Below are positions 1 through 9,988 of a stretch of DNA of 64,000 bases, piece by piece. The stretch spans positions 16,138,001 to 16,202,000 of the forward strand of contig NC_092312.1 of the NCBI RefSeq assembly GCF_036785885.1. Reading direction: 5' to 3'. Both the position numbers and the translations under genes were made by a program. Origin of the DNA: Coffea arabica. Its lineage: Eukaryota > Streptophyta > Magnoliopsida > Gentianales > Rubiaceae. A model generated the notes under the pieces. The model was not told the DNA's origin. It searched no databases and saw only the letters and a program-made list of their open reading frames with translations. The stretch's first letter is position 1. Every line of letters begins with the position of its first letter.

Positions 1-1326
1 TGGTTCATTATTTTTTAAATAAGTTCAATTCTTGGACTTCCTTTTTTTTGCACATTGCTTTTTCATTTTTTTTTGTGTTCGTCCTAGATTAGATTAATAG
101 TTTAAATATACTTTCAACAGTAATTAATTTATAATCAGTTCCACAATTTAGATCTTAATTTTCTTTTTATGACGTTTGTATAACCTATAAAAGTGTTGGG
201 TATATCATAATTGTTAACGTGTCTAAAAGAAAATGCCTTCTTATATATACAAAACAATTAATGTCATTTTTATATACAAAAACAAGTAATGTCATTTTTA
301 ATGTGAAGTGCCTTATTGAATTTCACTTTGTGTATTTCAAGCTTCTCTGGCCTCCAAAGACGAAAATTCGCTGAGAAGATTTTGAGTGCCCTGCCCAGTT
401 TCTTTTTTTTTTTTTTTTTGATTTTGAAGTTTAACGACCGTTATACAACTTTCAAAATAAACAAATTTATTCTAATTTTTTTTTATAATTTTATAAACCA
501 AATCGCGGTCACTTTCACAAAAGTCATATTTTTCCATAAAAAACCAACTCTTGATGACTTTTCTCCATTATACGAACACAGTACTCATTTTTCCATAAAC
601 AAATTTATTTATTGGATAAAATAAAAATAAATTCATTTTTCAATAAAAAACACCAGTTTTTTATGACTTTCCTACATTATAAGAACAGAGTACCCATTTT
701 TTCATAAACAAATTTATTTATCGGATAAAATAAAAATAAATTCATTCTCCAATAAAATACCAGCTCTTTATGACTTTAGAATGAAGGGTTACAATCTCGC
801 TGTCTCTATCACCATCAACTTTTGACTCCCTACTTCTTCCATCCCACCCAACACCAGAACGAAAAAGATTTCACAAAAGATCTAATCTTGCATGAAATGA
901 TCAACTATAAAGCTTTATTAATATGCCAACCTTTTTTTAAAATTAAGAAACAAAATGTATCAATAAGAGACAAACAAATACAAAATATCATTTTGTTATT
1001 TTAATTAAGATACATATTTAATATACGTAGACAGAGCAAAACTATAATGAAACGAACAAATTTATCTCTCATTTGTATATAATTATTTAGAACTTGGCAT
1101 AAACAAGTGATTGCAACCCAATAATCTAGGAAAATTTATTGAATTTCACTTTGTGTGTTTCAAGCTTCTCTGGCCTCTAAAGACAAAAATTCGCTGACAA
1201 AAAAAGACTTGTAGAATACCTATACTAAAAAATATACTTTTCTACATAAATTATTATTTTGATTAGTTCAAAACTGGGCAGTGCATTTTATATTTCTATC
1301 GCGCGAAGCGCGTTCATGCCTCCTAG
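1..1326 (+). mobile_element. 3' part of a Helitron (neighbouring copy of the 6539-12386 element)
   Basis: This stretch is the same as 11061-12386, which is the 3' part of the full Helitron at 6539-12386. It ends with a hairpin (CGCGC, loop GAA, GCGCG at about 1301-1313) followed by TTCATGCCTC and CTAG, and the next base is T, as expected for a Helitron 3' terminus. The 5' part lies outside the window to the left. The inside is AT-rich with no credible gene. It has a near-tandem repeat of about 110 bp (about 500-775), built around 'aaatttattta' and 'ggataaaataaaaataaatt'. A 62-bp direct repeat (about 313-375 and 1136-1198) flanks this AT-rich core. What is seen is the identity and the terminus; the family assignment follows from Helitron rules. 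Confidence 0.85.
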
Positions 1327-1960
1327 TTGAGTGGAGAAGGTGAGCACTTTCGAGGGTCTGCTGCTGCTGCTGCTGCTTTTTTTTTTTTTACCCTATCAAT
1401 AGTGGACGTCGACGATGATCCGTTTTGCAGAGTTATTTATTCATTTATTGGGGTGACCAAACGCAATAGGGGATCCTCTTGACATGGGCATTTCTATTTA
1501 TTAAAAAAGGGGTAAAAAAATAAGAAAGTCTGTGTAATAAACCTATTTTACAGAAGAAAAATCTCTCGTAATTTCAAAATATACAATACAAAATATATAA
1601 TACGAAACCTCATACTTTGAACTAAATTATAAAGGTGACGGAATCCGATAAATTTAATGAAAATAAACGAAATAACCAAAATGCCCTGATATAATTAGGC
1701 AAAAAACAACTCAAAAATCATTTGTTTTATTCTCTAAATAGAGAGAATTGAGGGTTAAAAGGTAGAACAGGTATATTTGTTAAAAATTAGGTACAAAAAT
1801 ATTTTTTAAAATTCCAATAAGTCATTTCTGTTAAGTTTAACGGATTCTGTCACCTTTACAATTTAGTTCAAAGTACAGGGTATTGTGTCATACTATAGTT
1901 GGATCTCTAAAGCTCATGTTTGCGTTTAGGGTTTGGGCATTTCAATTGTCTGGTCACTTA
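1327..1960. repeat. Diverged copy of the HISN7 upstream region (segment X'), with a foldback MITE
   Basis: From 1327 on, the DNA matches 17597-18190, the upstream region of the second HISN7 copy, but with many more differences than the 11-kb repeat shows. It must therefore be an older duplicate. The match starts exactly at the Helitron end (CTAG at 1323-1326), so the break in homology is the Helitron insertion point. Inside, 'actttgaactaaattataa' near 1616 and 'acaatttagttcaaagt' near 1858 are inverted repeats of a foldback element of roughly 390 bp. Its right arm appears cut short here compared with 17770-18185. An identical copy lies at 12387-13020. No gene is seen. Confidence 0.75.
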
Positions 1961-2028
1961 TTCAATTTGGCAAAAACACTCAAGTCAAAATCAATATTGA
2001 ACCCTCTTCTAATAATCCCAATATCAAC

Positions 2029-2715
2029 GGCTCCGTTTGGATTTCTCATTTTTTGAAAAAATAAATTTTTCATATACAATGTTATGATAATATATACAAA
2101 CAAAAATAACTCAAAAAATACCACATCCATACAATATATAAAAATTAACTCCAAATATATAAAAAATAAAAATATATACTATATTTTCTTCCATCTATCA
2201 CCATAACCCATCACCACCATTCCCCCATTTCTCCTCTTTCCTTTCCCTCTCTCTTCCTCCTCCCTTTCCCTCCACATCTCACCTCTCCTCTTCCCCCCCC
2301 TTTCCAAATCTGTCCCTGGCTAGATCATGACCAAAAGGATCGCAATATGGTCGTGATGTCATAACTAAAGGTCTTGATTTGGTTTTGGCTAGATCTAGAG
2401 GGGGAAGAAAGGGAAGGGTAAGGAATGGCGGGGAAAGGGAGGGGAAGAGTGGAGGGGAGAAAAAAAAATGAGAAGGAAAGAGATGGAAGAAAAGGGAAGG
2501 AAGGAGCAAGAAGAAAGAGAAGGAGGAGGAAGTGGTGGCAATGGTGAGTGGTGGTAATTTTTAAAAAATATCACAAAAATTAGTGAGCCTTAAAAATATC
2601 CCAAAATATATCCCAAAAAACATCACAAGATCTATAATCAAAAGCTTTTCATATACACTATTACAGTAAAATATTTCAAAAATACTCTCAAAAAACAACA
2701 AATTCAAAGGGAGCA
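2029..2715. mobile_element. Foldback (hAT-like) non-autonomous element with polypyrimidine/polypurine arms
   Basis: The left end GGCTCCGTTTGGATTT and the right end, read in reverse complement as GCTCCCTTTGAATTTG, form imperfect terminal inverted repeats. Inside the ends come AT-rich arms ('catatacaatgttatgataa' on the left; 'catatacactattacagtaa' on the right). A C/T-rich tract (about 2218-2310) is then followed by a G/A-rich tract (about 2397-2545) that mirrors it. There is no coding capacity. The CCGTTTGG-type end is common in plant hAT-like MITEs; the superfamily is inferred, because no target duplication is clear. The identical copy at 13089-13775 belongs to the 11-kb repeat. Confidence 0.55.
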
Positions 2716-3194
2716 GACTTCGTGAGTTAGAAAATATTCATAGGATCAAGTGTTGATAATTGATTTGAAAGGAACACAATAAGGATCACTTATAAAAATA
2801 GAGCGGAAAAATGTGAATATATCTTCTCTATGAGATGTTTTAATTTTCAATAACATGTATTTGAAAATTTATCTCAATTAACAAAATTTTGAGGTCACTA
2901 GAGGTGGGGTAACCTGGACTAGTCAAGGGGTACGAGTTTAGATAAATTCATAATGCTAGAATCCTTTGCAATCATGTTTGTTTTTTTTTTACCATAAAAA
3001 ATTTACGATAAAAATAATGGGTAATAATTTTTTGCATTTCAACACCACTCGATGATATCCAAAATTACTCTTTTTGGCACTTAACAATCTATATTAAAAA
3101 ATTATTGTGATTTTAATTAAAAACAGGTTCTTAAGTATAGAAAAGAGATTTTTTTTAGCTCGCTGATAAGTATCGACTATCAAAATATTTATAG

Positions 3195-3480
3195 TCTAGG
3201 GAGAGAGAAGGAGGAGGAAAAGAAGAAAGATGAGAGAGGGGGGAGGAGGAGGGCGAGTAGTGGTGGCGATGGATGATGTAAAATTTTTAAAAAAATACCT
3301 CAAAAAAATTATAATTATTAAAATATTTCAAAATATATTTTAAAAATACCTCTAAAAATAATCCAGAAAACATCTAAAGTAAAAAATTTTCATATAATTT
3401 TCATATACACAATTACTGTAAAATTTTTTAAAAATACCCAAAAAAAAAATCCATCCGTCTGATAACAAACAGATGCTCTC
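3195..3480. mobile_element. Right half of a related foldback element
   Basis: A G/A-rich tract (about 3200-3280, 'gagggcgagtagtggtgg') is followed by AT-rich sequence with 'catataattttcatatacac' and 'aattactgtaaaat'. This is the same order as the right half of the 2029-2715 element. I see no matching left half. It recurs at about 14255-14540. The neighbouring stretches 2716-3194 and 3481-4408 hold no recognisable gene; they are the downstream flank of the truncated HISN7 copy. Confidence 0.4.
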
Positions 3481-4190
3481 TGATTACTTGGCACTGTGCA
3501 CACTATAAAGAGTTTAATCTCTGCATGACATGAAAATAAGATAAAAGGCAAACAAATAATGTAATTTTGTACTTATAAATACTTGGAGAACTCAATGTAC
3601 TACTGCACAAGCAATTAAAAATATACATATTAGGTCTATATACAACTCAAAGCAATGGACACAGTTTTCTTTGGAGAGGAGTCACAGGATAAACTTTCCC
3701 AAGAGTATTGTAGTACAGTCCTCAATCATCACTTGATCCTAGATCTTTACTTTCTCTAAAAGAGAGAGGACTACAAATACTCCAAGTTAGCTGTTGAAAG
3801 CAAGCATCTTTAACCTCAAATCAATTAGTACATAGTCTCCCATAATAAATCTGAAACAGATTAAGATCCTTAATGGCTTGTTATTATCTAAATCATATTG
3901 TGGCTTCTTCAATCGGAAATTGCTGTAGAGCAGATCCATGAACAATGGTTTTTCCAATATACGGCAAACTGCCTTACAAAGGAAGTGAAAGAGGATATCT
4001 ATCAACTACAACAGAAGCACAACTCTAAGATGCTTGTAAGGAAATAAAGCATGTCCATCAAAAGAGCCTAAAAGCAATGCAAGGCAACAGTTTTAAGAAC
4101 AAAAAATCTTCAAGAACACATGGAAGAAAAACAAAGATAAACATAAGCTGGATCGTTAACCATCTTCATGTGCTGCATCTTCATATAGTA

Positions 4191-4404
4191 TGCTTGTGCA
4201 TGTATACAACACACAGCAACCACCAGTAACCGATACCATGACAGTAGAGCAACATTCTCAAAACATTTATAGAAATTTATATGCATCTGTCTTTTTTTGT
4301 GCTTGTGCATGTATGCAATGCACAGCAACCACCCTTAACTGATACCATGACAGGTTACGCAACATTCTTAAACGTTTATAGAAATTTATACGCATCTATC
4401 TGAA
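4191..4404. repeat. Two-copy 109-bp tandem repeat at the broken 3' end of HISN7 copy 1
   Basis: The sequence beginning 'tgcttgtgcatgtat' at 4191 repeats at 4300 with a few differences (both include 'cacagcaaccacc' and 'gataccatgaca'). The same pair is present at about 15251-15464 in the second unit. On the minus strand the repeat holds a faint likeness to the Gly-Cys-Asp-Cys-Tyr stretch expected just after the last recognised HISN7 exon, but no open frame supports it. I treat that as unproven. Confidence 0.6.
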
Positions 4405-4408
4405 TGTT

Positions 4409-6449
4409 TCTTGGACATAGAGGATGAACCTTATCCCTGACTCGAGCAAAAGCCATCTCAGCATCTCCATTGAATAGATGTGGGCTGGTTGTGTACCTAA
4501 GACAGAATAATGGAAATATTAAAGACAGAAATTCAGGTCAATACCTATTTGTTTGCTGGAACAAATTAAAAAGTTTTGAAAGAACAATGGATGCAACACA
4601 AGGTAAGAGTGGAGAAATAGCATGATCGGATGCATAAAACCTACAGATAAGCTTGTGAGAGTTTTGCACAGCCACGTGTAGAAATATCTTGTCCATTTAA
4701 AGTAGTTTTCCTCCCATTTAATCCAACCCATCTCTCTCTCAAAATAGGCTGATCAATTATGCCAAGAACCTGAAAGAAAGAGAAGACGTCTATATTTTGT
4801 TGGTTATATTTTAACATGATTATCCTTCACAGTTCTCTTTAACATGATGGCTGCTTGGCACAATCTTAGGTGATTCAACTAAAAAAAAAAAAAAAGAAGA
4901 AAGAATTTAGACAAATTTACACAGCAGTACAATCCAAAGTCAATAACTCAGGAAGTCCTAATGAACTAAGGTCATTGTAGATGTACAGGTATTTGGGCAT
5001 TCTACAAGTAACAAAAGTCAGGTGTAAAGATAATATAGCTCACTATCTAAAAAGAGTAAACAAATGTATTGGCTGTCTTCATTCGCCCCATGTAAAATGA
5101 TAGTTGTTTCAGGACTATATTCTGGTGTCCTGATGAGAAATTTCTTGCTCAACTATTTGTCTTGGATTCTACCCAGAAAATTTCCCCGAGAATGTACTTG
5201 CTTTGTAAGAGACGAGATACATGGCCATTGACCAAAGTATTTTTTGAGGTAATGGCATATTAACAAGTTACTGATGGACAAGATATTAACAGAGGTTAAT
5301 AGCTCATCTCTCATACCGGTTTTCCTTGGTATAATAGAGCAATAAGAGTCCCAAATAATGGTTTTCCTGTATTGCAAGCAAAAAAATAATATGCTCAGTG
5401 AACTGAATTAGTTGAAAACAATAGTCAACAGTAAAAGGGGGAAAAGGAGCAGTACCTGTGATGAAGCTCTTTGTTCCATCAATTGGATCCAATACCCAAA
5501 CATAGTCCGCAACTTTCTCCTTACACCTCCAACCCTTCTCTTCTCCATAACTGCAATTAGCATTTCATTACATAATTTTTGGGAATAACATTTTACAAGG
5601 CCTCGAACAACAACCATCAAAGATCCAAGTTGGTTGCCAAGGGTTATTTTGGTTAATTAAAATCAAGACATTGAGAACACCAAATACGATAAATTCCTCC
5701 TCCCTTTTTTTTAATGGGATATTCACTCGTGAAAAACCCAGAGATGATTATTTCACGAGAGAGCAAACACGACTATTTTGGGAAGGCAGGTTTTCCATCC
5801 AGTTTAAATACGGAACTTTATCCATTCATAATCAAAGTACCAGTCCAATTTCTAGTATGAACAAGGATAAAAAGTAAAACCATAAATCAACCGGCAATGT
5901 CCTACCAAACTAAGAGAACATACATTGCATGGAAAGGAAAGTTCTCTTGTATAATCCTGACCATTGCCTCTTCAGCTGCTTGATCAGCAATTGTAACAGG
6001 ACCTAAAAGTATCACAAAAAACCTTCAAATCTTAACTGCCCGCTGCAAATAAAAAATTGCAGAGAATGATCAGGAGGAGAATACTACTGACTTAAATCCT
6101 CTTTATCGAGGATTTCGAAGCTCTTTCGGAAGTACTGGCGGATAACTTGGCCGGCGGCGTCGGCCAGCTGGTTAGCAACAGCTGCGAAGCGATCGAGCTG
6201 ACAATCGTCGAGCCCTAACTCAACAGATTGAGCATTATTGGAAAGTGCAGACTTGGAAGACATCCTTGCGGAGGTGAGGACTTTGGATTGTAGAGAAGCT
6301 GAGAGTAGATTGGGAGGCGAACGAAAAATTGAAGAGAAGTTGGTGAGATTGTTGGAAGGAGAAAGGAAAGGAGAAGAGAAAGAAGGGAGAGAAGAGTTCC
6401 GATTCGGGTTAACAAGGAACCGAGGGTTGGAAAGCATTTGGAGCTGCAT
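4409..6449 (-). CDS. HISN7: HISN7/IMPL2-like histidinol-phosphate phosphatase, copy 1, 3' exons missing
   Basis: Inositol-monophosphatase-fold enzyme of plastid histidine synthesis (histidinol phosphate to histidinol). Six exons read cleanly on the minus strand: 6092-6449, 5924-6002, 5456-5550, 5317-5366, 4645-4769, and 4496 down to about 4409. All joins are GT-AG with matching phases. Exon 1 starts MQLQMLSNP, with a Ser/Asn/Pro-rich stretch typical of a plastid transit peptide, then QLADAAGQVIRQYFRK. Later exons give TIADQAAEEAM, IYGEEKGWRC and the metal-binding signature WVLDPIDGTKSFITG, then GTLIALLY, IDQPILRERWVG, and YTTSPHLF. After RVRDKVH the protein sequence loses its family likeness. 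The C-terminal part of the family, with the second metal-binding Asp, is not found anywhere in 1-4408. The gene is therefore probably inactive or makes a truncated product. A Helitron sits 89 bp upstream of the start codon. Confidence 0.8.
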
Positions 6450-6717
6450 GTGAATAAGGGCTTTAAAGAGGCGGCAAAAAAAGGTTGAGAGAAATGGAGA
6501 AAGCTGATTTTGAAGAAAAGGAGAAACAGAGCAGCTTATCAACATAATCAACATAAGTAGATAAAGTGCGAAGGGTTTCGTCGTTCCGCTCGTGATTTCG
6601 TCGTCCTCACGTGACCCCCTCATCCTTTCCGCGCATCGCGCGGGATCCTCCTCACCTCTGCCTGTTCTTTTTTTTTTTTTTTTGTTTTTTTTTTCTAACC
6701 CTAAGAGTATCGTATCT

Positions 6718-7460
6718 TATCTCCCGCCGCTCTTCCTCCTGCTCTCCCTTCTTTCCCCTTTGCTCTCCTTGCCCTATCCGTATACCTCCATTACTCCCTT
6801 TCCTCCTTCCCTTTACTCTACAACATCATTCCCATTTGCAGAGACAGCGCCGCCCCTCCTCTCCCTTGCCTTTTCTTTTCTTTTTTTTTTTTAATTTCTG
6901 GACCTAATATCTGCTTAGCCTCCATCATTTTCATTAGCAATAGGTTAATTTCTGCTTTCTTCTGCCAACTCCATTCAGTTACTCCCTTTCCTCCTTCCCT
7001 TTACTTTACATTCTCTCCCGCCGCTCTTCCTCCTGCTCTCCCTTCTTTCCCCTTTGCTCTCCTTGCCCTATCCGTATACCTCCATTACTCCCTTTCCTCC
7101 TTCCCTTTACTCTACAACATCATTCCCATTTGCAGAGACAGCGCCGCCCCTCCTCTTCCCTGCCTTTTCTTTTTTTTTTTTTTTAATTTCTGGACCTAAT
7201 ATCTGCTTAGCCTCCATCATTTTCATTAGCAATAGGTTAATTTCTGCTTTCTTCTGCCAACTCCATTCAGTTACTCCCTTTCCTCCTTCCCTTTACTTTA
7301 CAGCATCATTCCCATTTGCAGAGACAGCGCCGCCCCTCCTCTCCTCTGCCTTTTCTTTTTTTTTTTTAATTTCTGGACCTAATTTCTGCTTAGTCTCCAT
7401 CATTTTCATTAGCAATAGGTTAATTTCAGCTTTCTTCTGCCAACTCCATTCAGTTGAACC
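6718..7460 (+). repeat. Pyrimidine-rich tandem repeat block inside the Helitron
   Basis: A roughly 294-bp unit starting 'ctcccgccgctcttcctcc' (6721 and again 7015) is repeated, followed by a shorter third copy from about 7273. The shared core runs from 'actccctttcctcc' through 'cagagacagcgccgcccct' and 'aatttctggacctaat' to 'caactccattcagtt'. The copies differ mainly in length of the T runs, so the amplification is fairly recent. Open frames here are simply due to low complexity. The block looks like a leader or promoter region of a captured gene that was then expanded, but that is inference. Confidence 0.7.
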
Positions 7461-8036
7461 CGTTTTCTTTTTAAAGCTTGGTGATTTTCCTCTTTTCCTT
7501 TGATTTTGCTTTTCTCGTTGGCTTGTGAAGGCCACCAAATTTCTCATTCTCTCTTAAATGTGGTCTCAAACAAGCTTTTCCATTCCAAATGTGGGCGGCT
7601 CCGCAGAAACCTAATCCACAGTAAGCTCTTAAACCTTCGGCCGCCGCAGCTTTCTTCTTCTTCTTTTTCTTCCCCGTGCTGCGCTGTTTCGGTACATTTG
7701 GTTCTTGCAAGGAAACAAATAAAGCACATGTGCCATGAGGTAAGAACCAAGAATATTTCAATTTTTGTTTGAATTAGAGTAAATTGATTTTTTGATTTGA
7801 TTAATCCTGTCCAGGTTTGAAATGGATAGGGTTTGGCAATGTTTAAGAATCCATGGCCAGGATAGTGCCGAGATTCATGGGTGTTGTGTAATCAGTTGAG
7901 CCCGTCAGAATTTGTTGCAAGAGATCGTCTTGGAGAGGCAAGTGCTTGTTTATTTTGATGGTATATTGTGGATTGTAGCTTGAGATAATTCTGTACAAAT
8001 AGTTCTTTAATTCAACTATTTCTTGATGCTATGCAG

Positions 8037-9988
8037 ATTCGATGTTCGGATGCTATTCATTGACTTTTCGAAGGGTTTCCTGAGGTACATGTTTTCCGTT
8101 TTTGCATTTCCTGGTCGCAATATGGCGACAATGGTGTTGGGAATTTGGTCTAATTTACTGGTTTTTAATAGCTTGGCCTGTTGCATTTGGTGGTTTGGTG
8201 TTTTTTTTGTTGGTTTCCTCTTCTTTCTCATTTTTTGCAACAAATGAAATGCATATTTCAAATTTTGAGATCTTGGTTTACTCGTTGTGTGAGGAAATAA
8301 TTAGGTTGAATGATTAGTTGCATTATCAATGAAATAATTTGGAATTGTATGTGGATAAGTATCAGTTGAGTTGAAGGTTAGTAATTATGTGACCAATAAT
8401 ATTTCCAGTTCAATGTTCCACTAATCTACCGCTTTTAGCAGTTTTCTTCGTCAAACTTCCTCTATCTTTTCTCCCATTCCTACCTCTCTCATTCTCCTAC
8501 TTCTGCTTTCTTTCCTCCCCCTCTCGTTGTATCAAAAGATTTTGCTATGTTTCTATTTGTCTCATTTTCTTCCCCTCTTAGATTTGAGTTCTGTTTTGTT
8601 AGATTTGCTTTTGATGATTTTAAAGGTTTCCTTCTCTTGTGCCTTTTAGATGGTTACATGAATTTTGATTATTGTTTGTATTTTTGTTATCACATCATTC
8701 TGGGATGCTTAGCTTCCCTTTTTTTTCTTTTTTTTCTATATTTTTTCTTTTTAGTCCATGGTTTTTCTTTTTCCTCTCAAATTTTCAACAAAGCATATAT
8801 GGCCAAAGAAAGCAAAACTGGAGAAGTTGTTGCTTTAAAGAAGATACGCATGGACAATGAAAAATAAGGGTTGTTGTTATTCTACCCAATTTCTTATTTT
8901 CTTAGCTTATGACATTTTAATTTCCTTAGTGGATGAATGGTTATGCCTGCTCTTTTTAGAACACTCATAATTTTTTCTTGTAGTTTCCTGTAACTGCCAT
9001 GCATGAAATAAAAATTCTAAGGAAGTTGTAGCATGAAAATGTCATTAAACTGAAAGAGATTGTGGCCTCTCCTGGTACTCATCCTTCTCCATATGTTCAG
9101 AGTGGTTATTTAATTCATAAACATCAAACATATACTATATGTTTTGTTGTCTTACATATAATAAACTCTTTTTCAGATCATGAGGTAGATAAGCAAGTGA
9201 ATCAAGGTAACTAGACGTGCAGAAATTTTCAAGTTTGTGGTTCCTGTTTCTGTAAGAATTCAATGCCCCTGAACTCCCAAATACTGAGATCGAAAATGGT
9301 ATTTTGTTTTTGAAATGTATAAGGTAATAGATACAAAGGCAGTATTTACATGATTTTTGGGTATATGGACCATAGCTTGACGGGACTTGCTGATTGTCCT
9401 GAATTGAGATTTACAATTCAACATATCAATGTATGTGACCTTGGACAAGGAGGATTTACTCATTATAATGAGCATCCATCACTTTTTTTTTGTCAACAAA
9501 GCATCCATCACTCAACTTGTTCTAATAATATGTATTTGTAGTGTTATATGAAGTAGCTGCTTACTGTTCTTCACTACTGTCATCTCAATAACGTGCAGAT
9601 ATCAAAGGTTAACTTTTTTATTCTTTTCTAAACATATTATCTAGGATTTTAGGTGTGCATATGATACTATGTTCTGGTTTTTGGTTTGGCAGGCTCCAGT
9701 ATGCTTATAGATAAAAGGGAAACCTGAAGCTAGCAGATTTTGGACTACCATAATCATTCTCCAATAACCACAGTCCATGGATGATGATTTTCCCTTATAG
9801 CTGACCCATGTCTTTGATATTATAACTTAATTTTCAATCAAGAAAATTTACTCATCTATGTATTGAGCAGACCTTCAGAGTTGCTTCTTGGAGCTACGAA
9901 ATATGATTCGGCAGTAGACATGTGGTTAGTTGGCTGTATTTCTGCTGAACTTTTGCATGAAAAACAAATCTTACCTAGAAAAAATGAG
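8037..9988 (+). pseudogene. CDKC-type cyclin-dependent kinase gene fragment, decayed, captured by the Helitron
   Basis: Exon-sized pieces in kinase order, separated by non-coding gaps with splice-like edges. They are a weak trace of exon 1 at about 8037-8091; 8793-8866 (YMAKESKTGEVVALKKIRMD, the ATP-anchoring VALKK); 8984-9077 (FPVTAMHEIKILRKL, a stop, then HENVIKLKEIVASPG); about 9345-9430 (MDHSLTGLADCPELRFTI); 9542-9609 (CYMK, stop, LLTVLHYCH); 9693-9750 (LIDKRE, then KLADFGLP, the DFG motif); and about 9868-9988 (PSELLLGATKYDSAVDMW, then VGCISAELLHEKQILPRKNE). Plant CDKC kinases act with cyclin T on RNA polymerase II. The HRD catalytic loop is lost through what looks like a 7-base deletion near 9596, and several stops occur. 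Introns are kept, so capture was from genomic DNA. Confidence 0.8.

Noticed and set aside
316-624. A 102-residue open frame at 316-624, repeated at 11376-11684
   Set aside because: It lies in the AT-rich tail of the Helitron, is full of Phe/Lys/Ile from T and A runs and resembles no family. Its repeat is explained by the 11-kb duplication.
6611-7503. Long plus-strand frames rich in Pro, Ser, Leu and Phe
   Set aside because: They are translations of a pyrimidine-rich tandem repeat; all frames stay open because few stops can form.
9350-9541. A functional kinase at the CDKC remnant
   Set aside because: The HRD loop is missing, stops interrupt several exons, and it sits wholly inside a Helitron.
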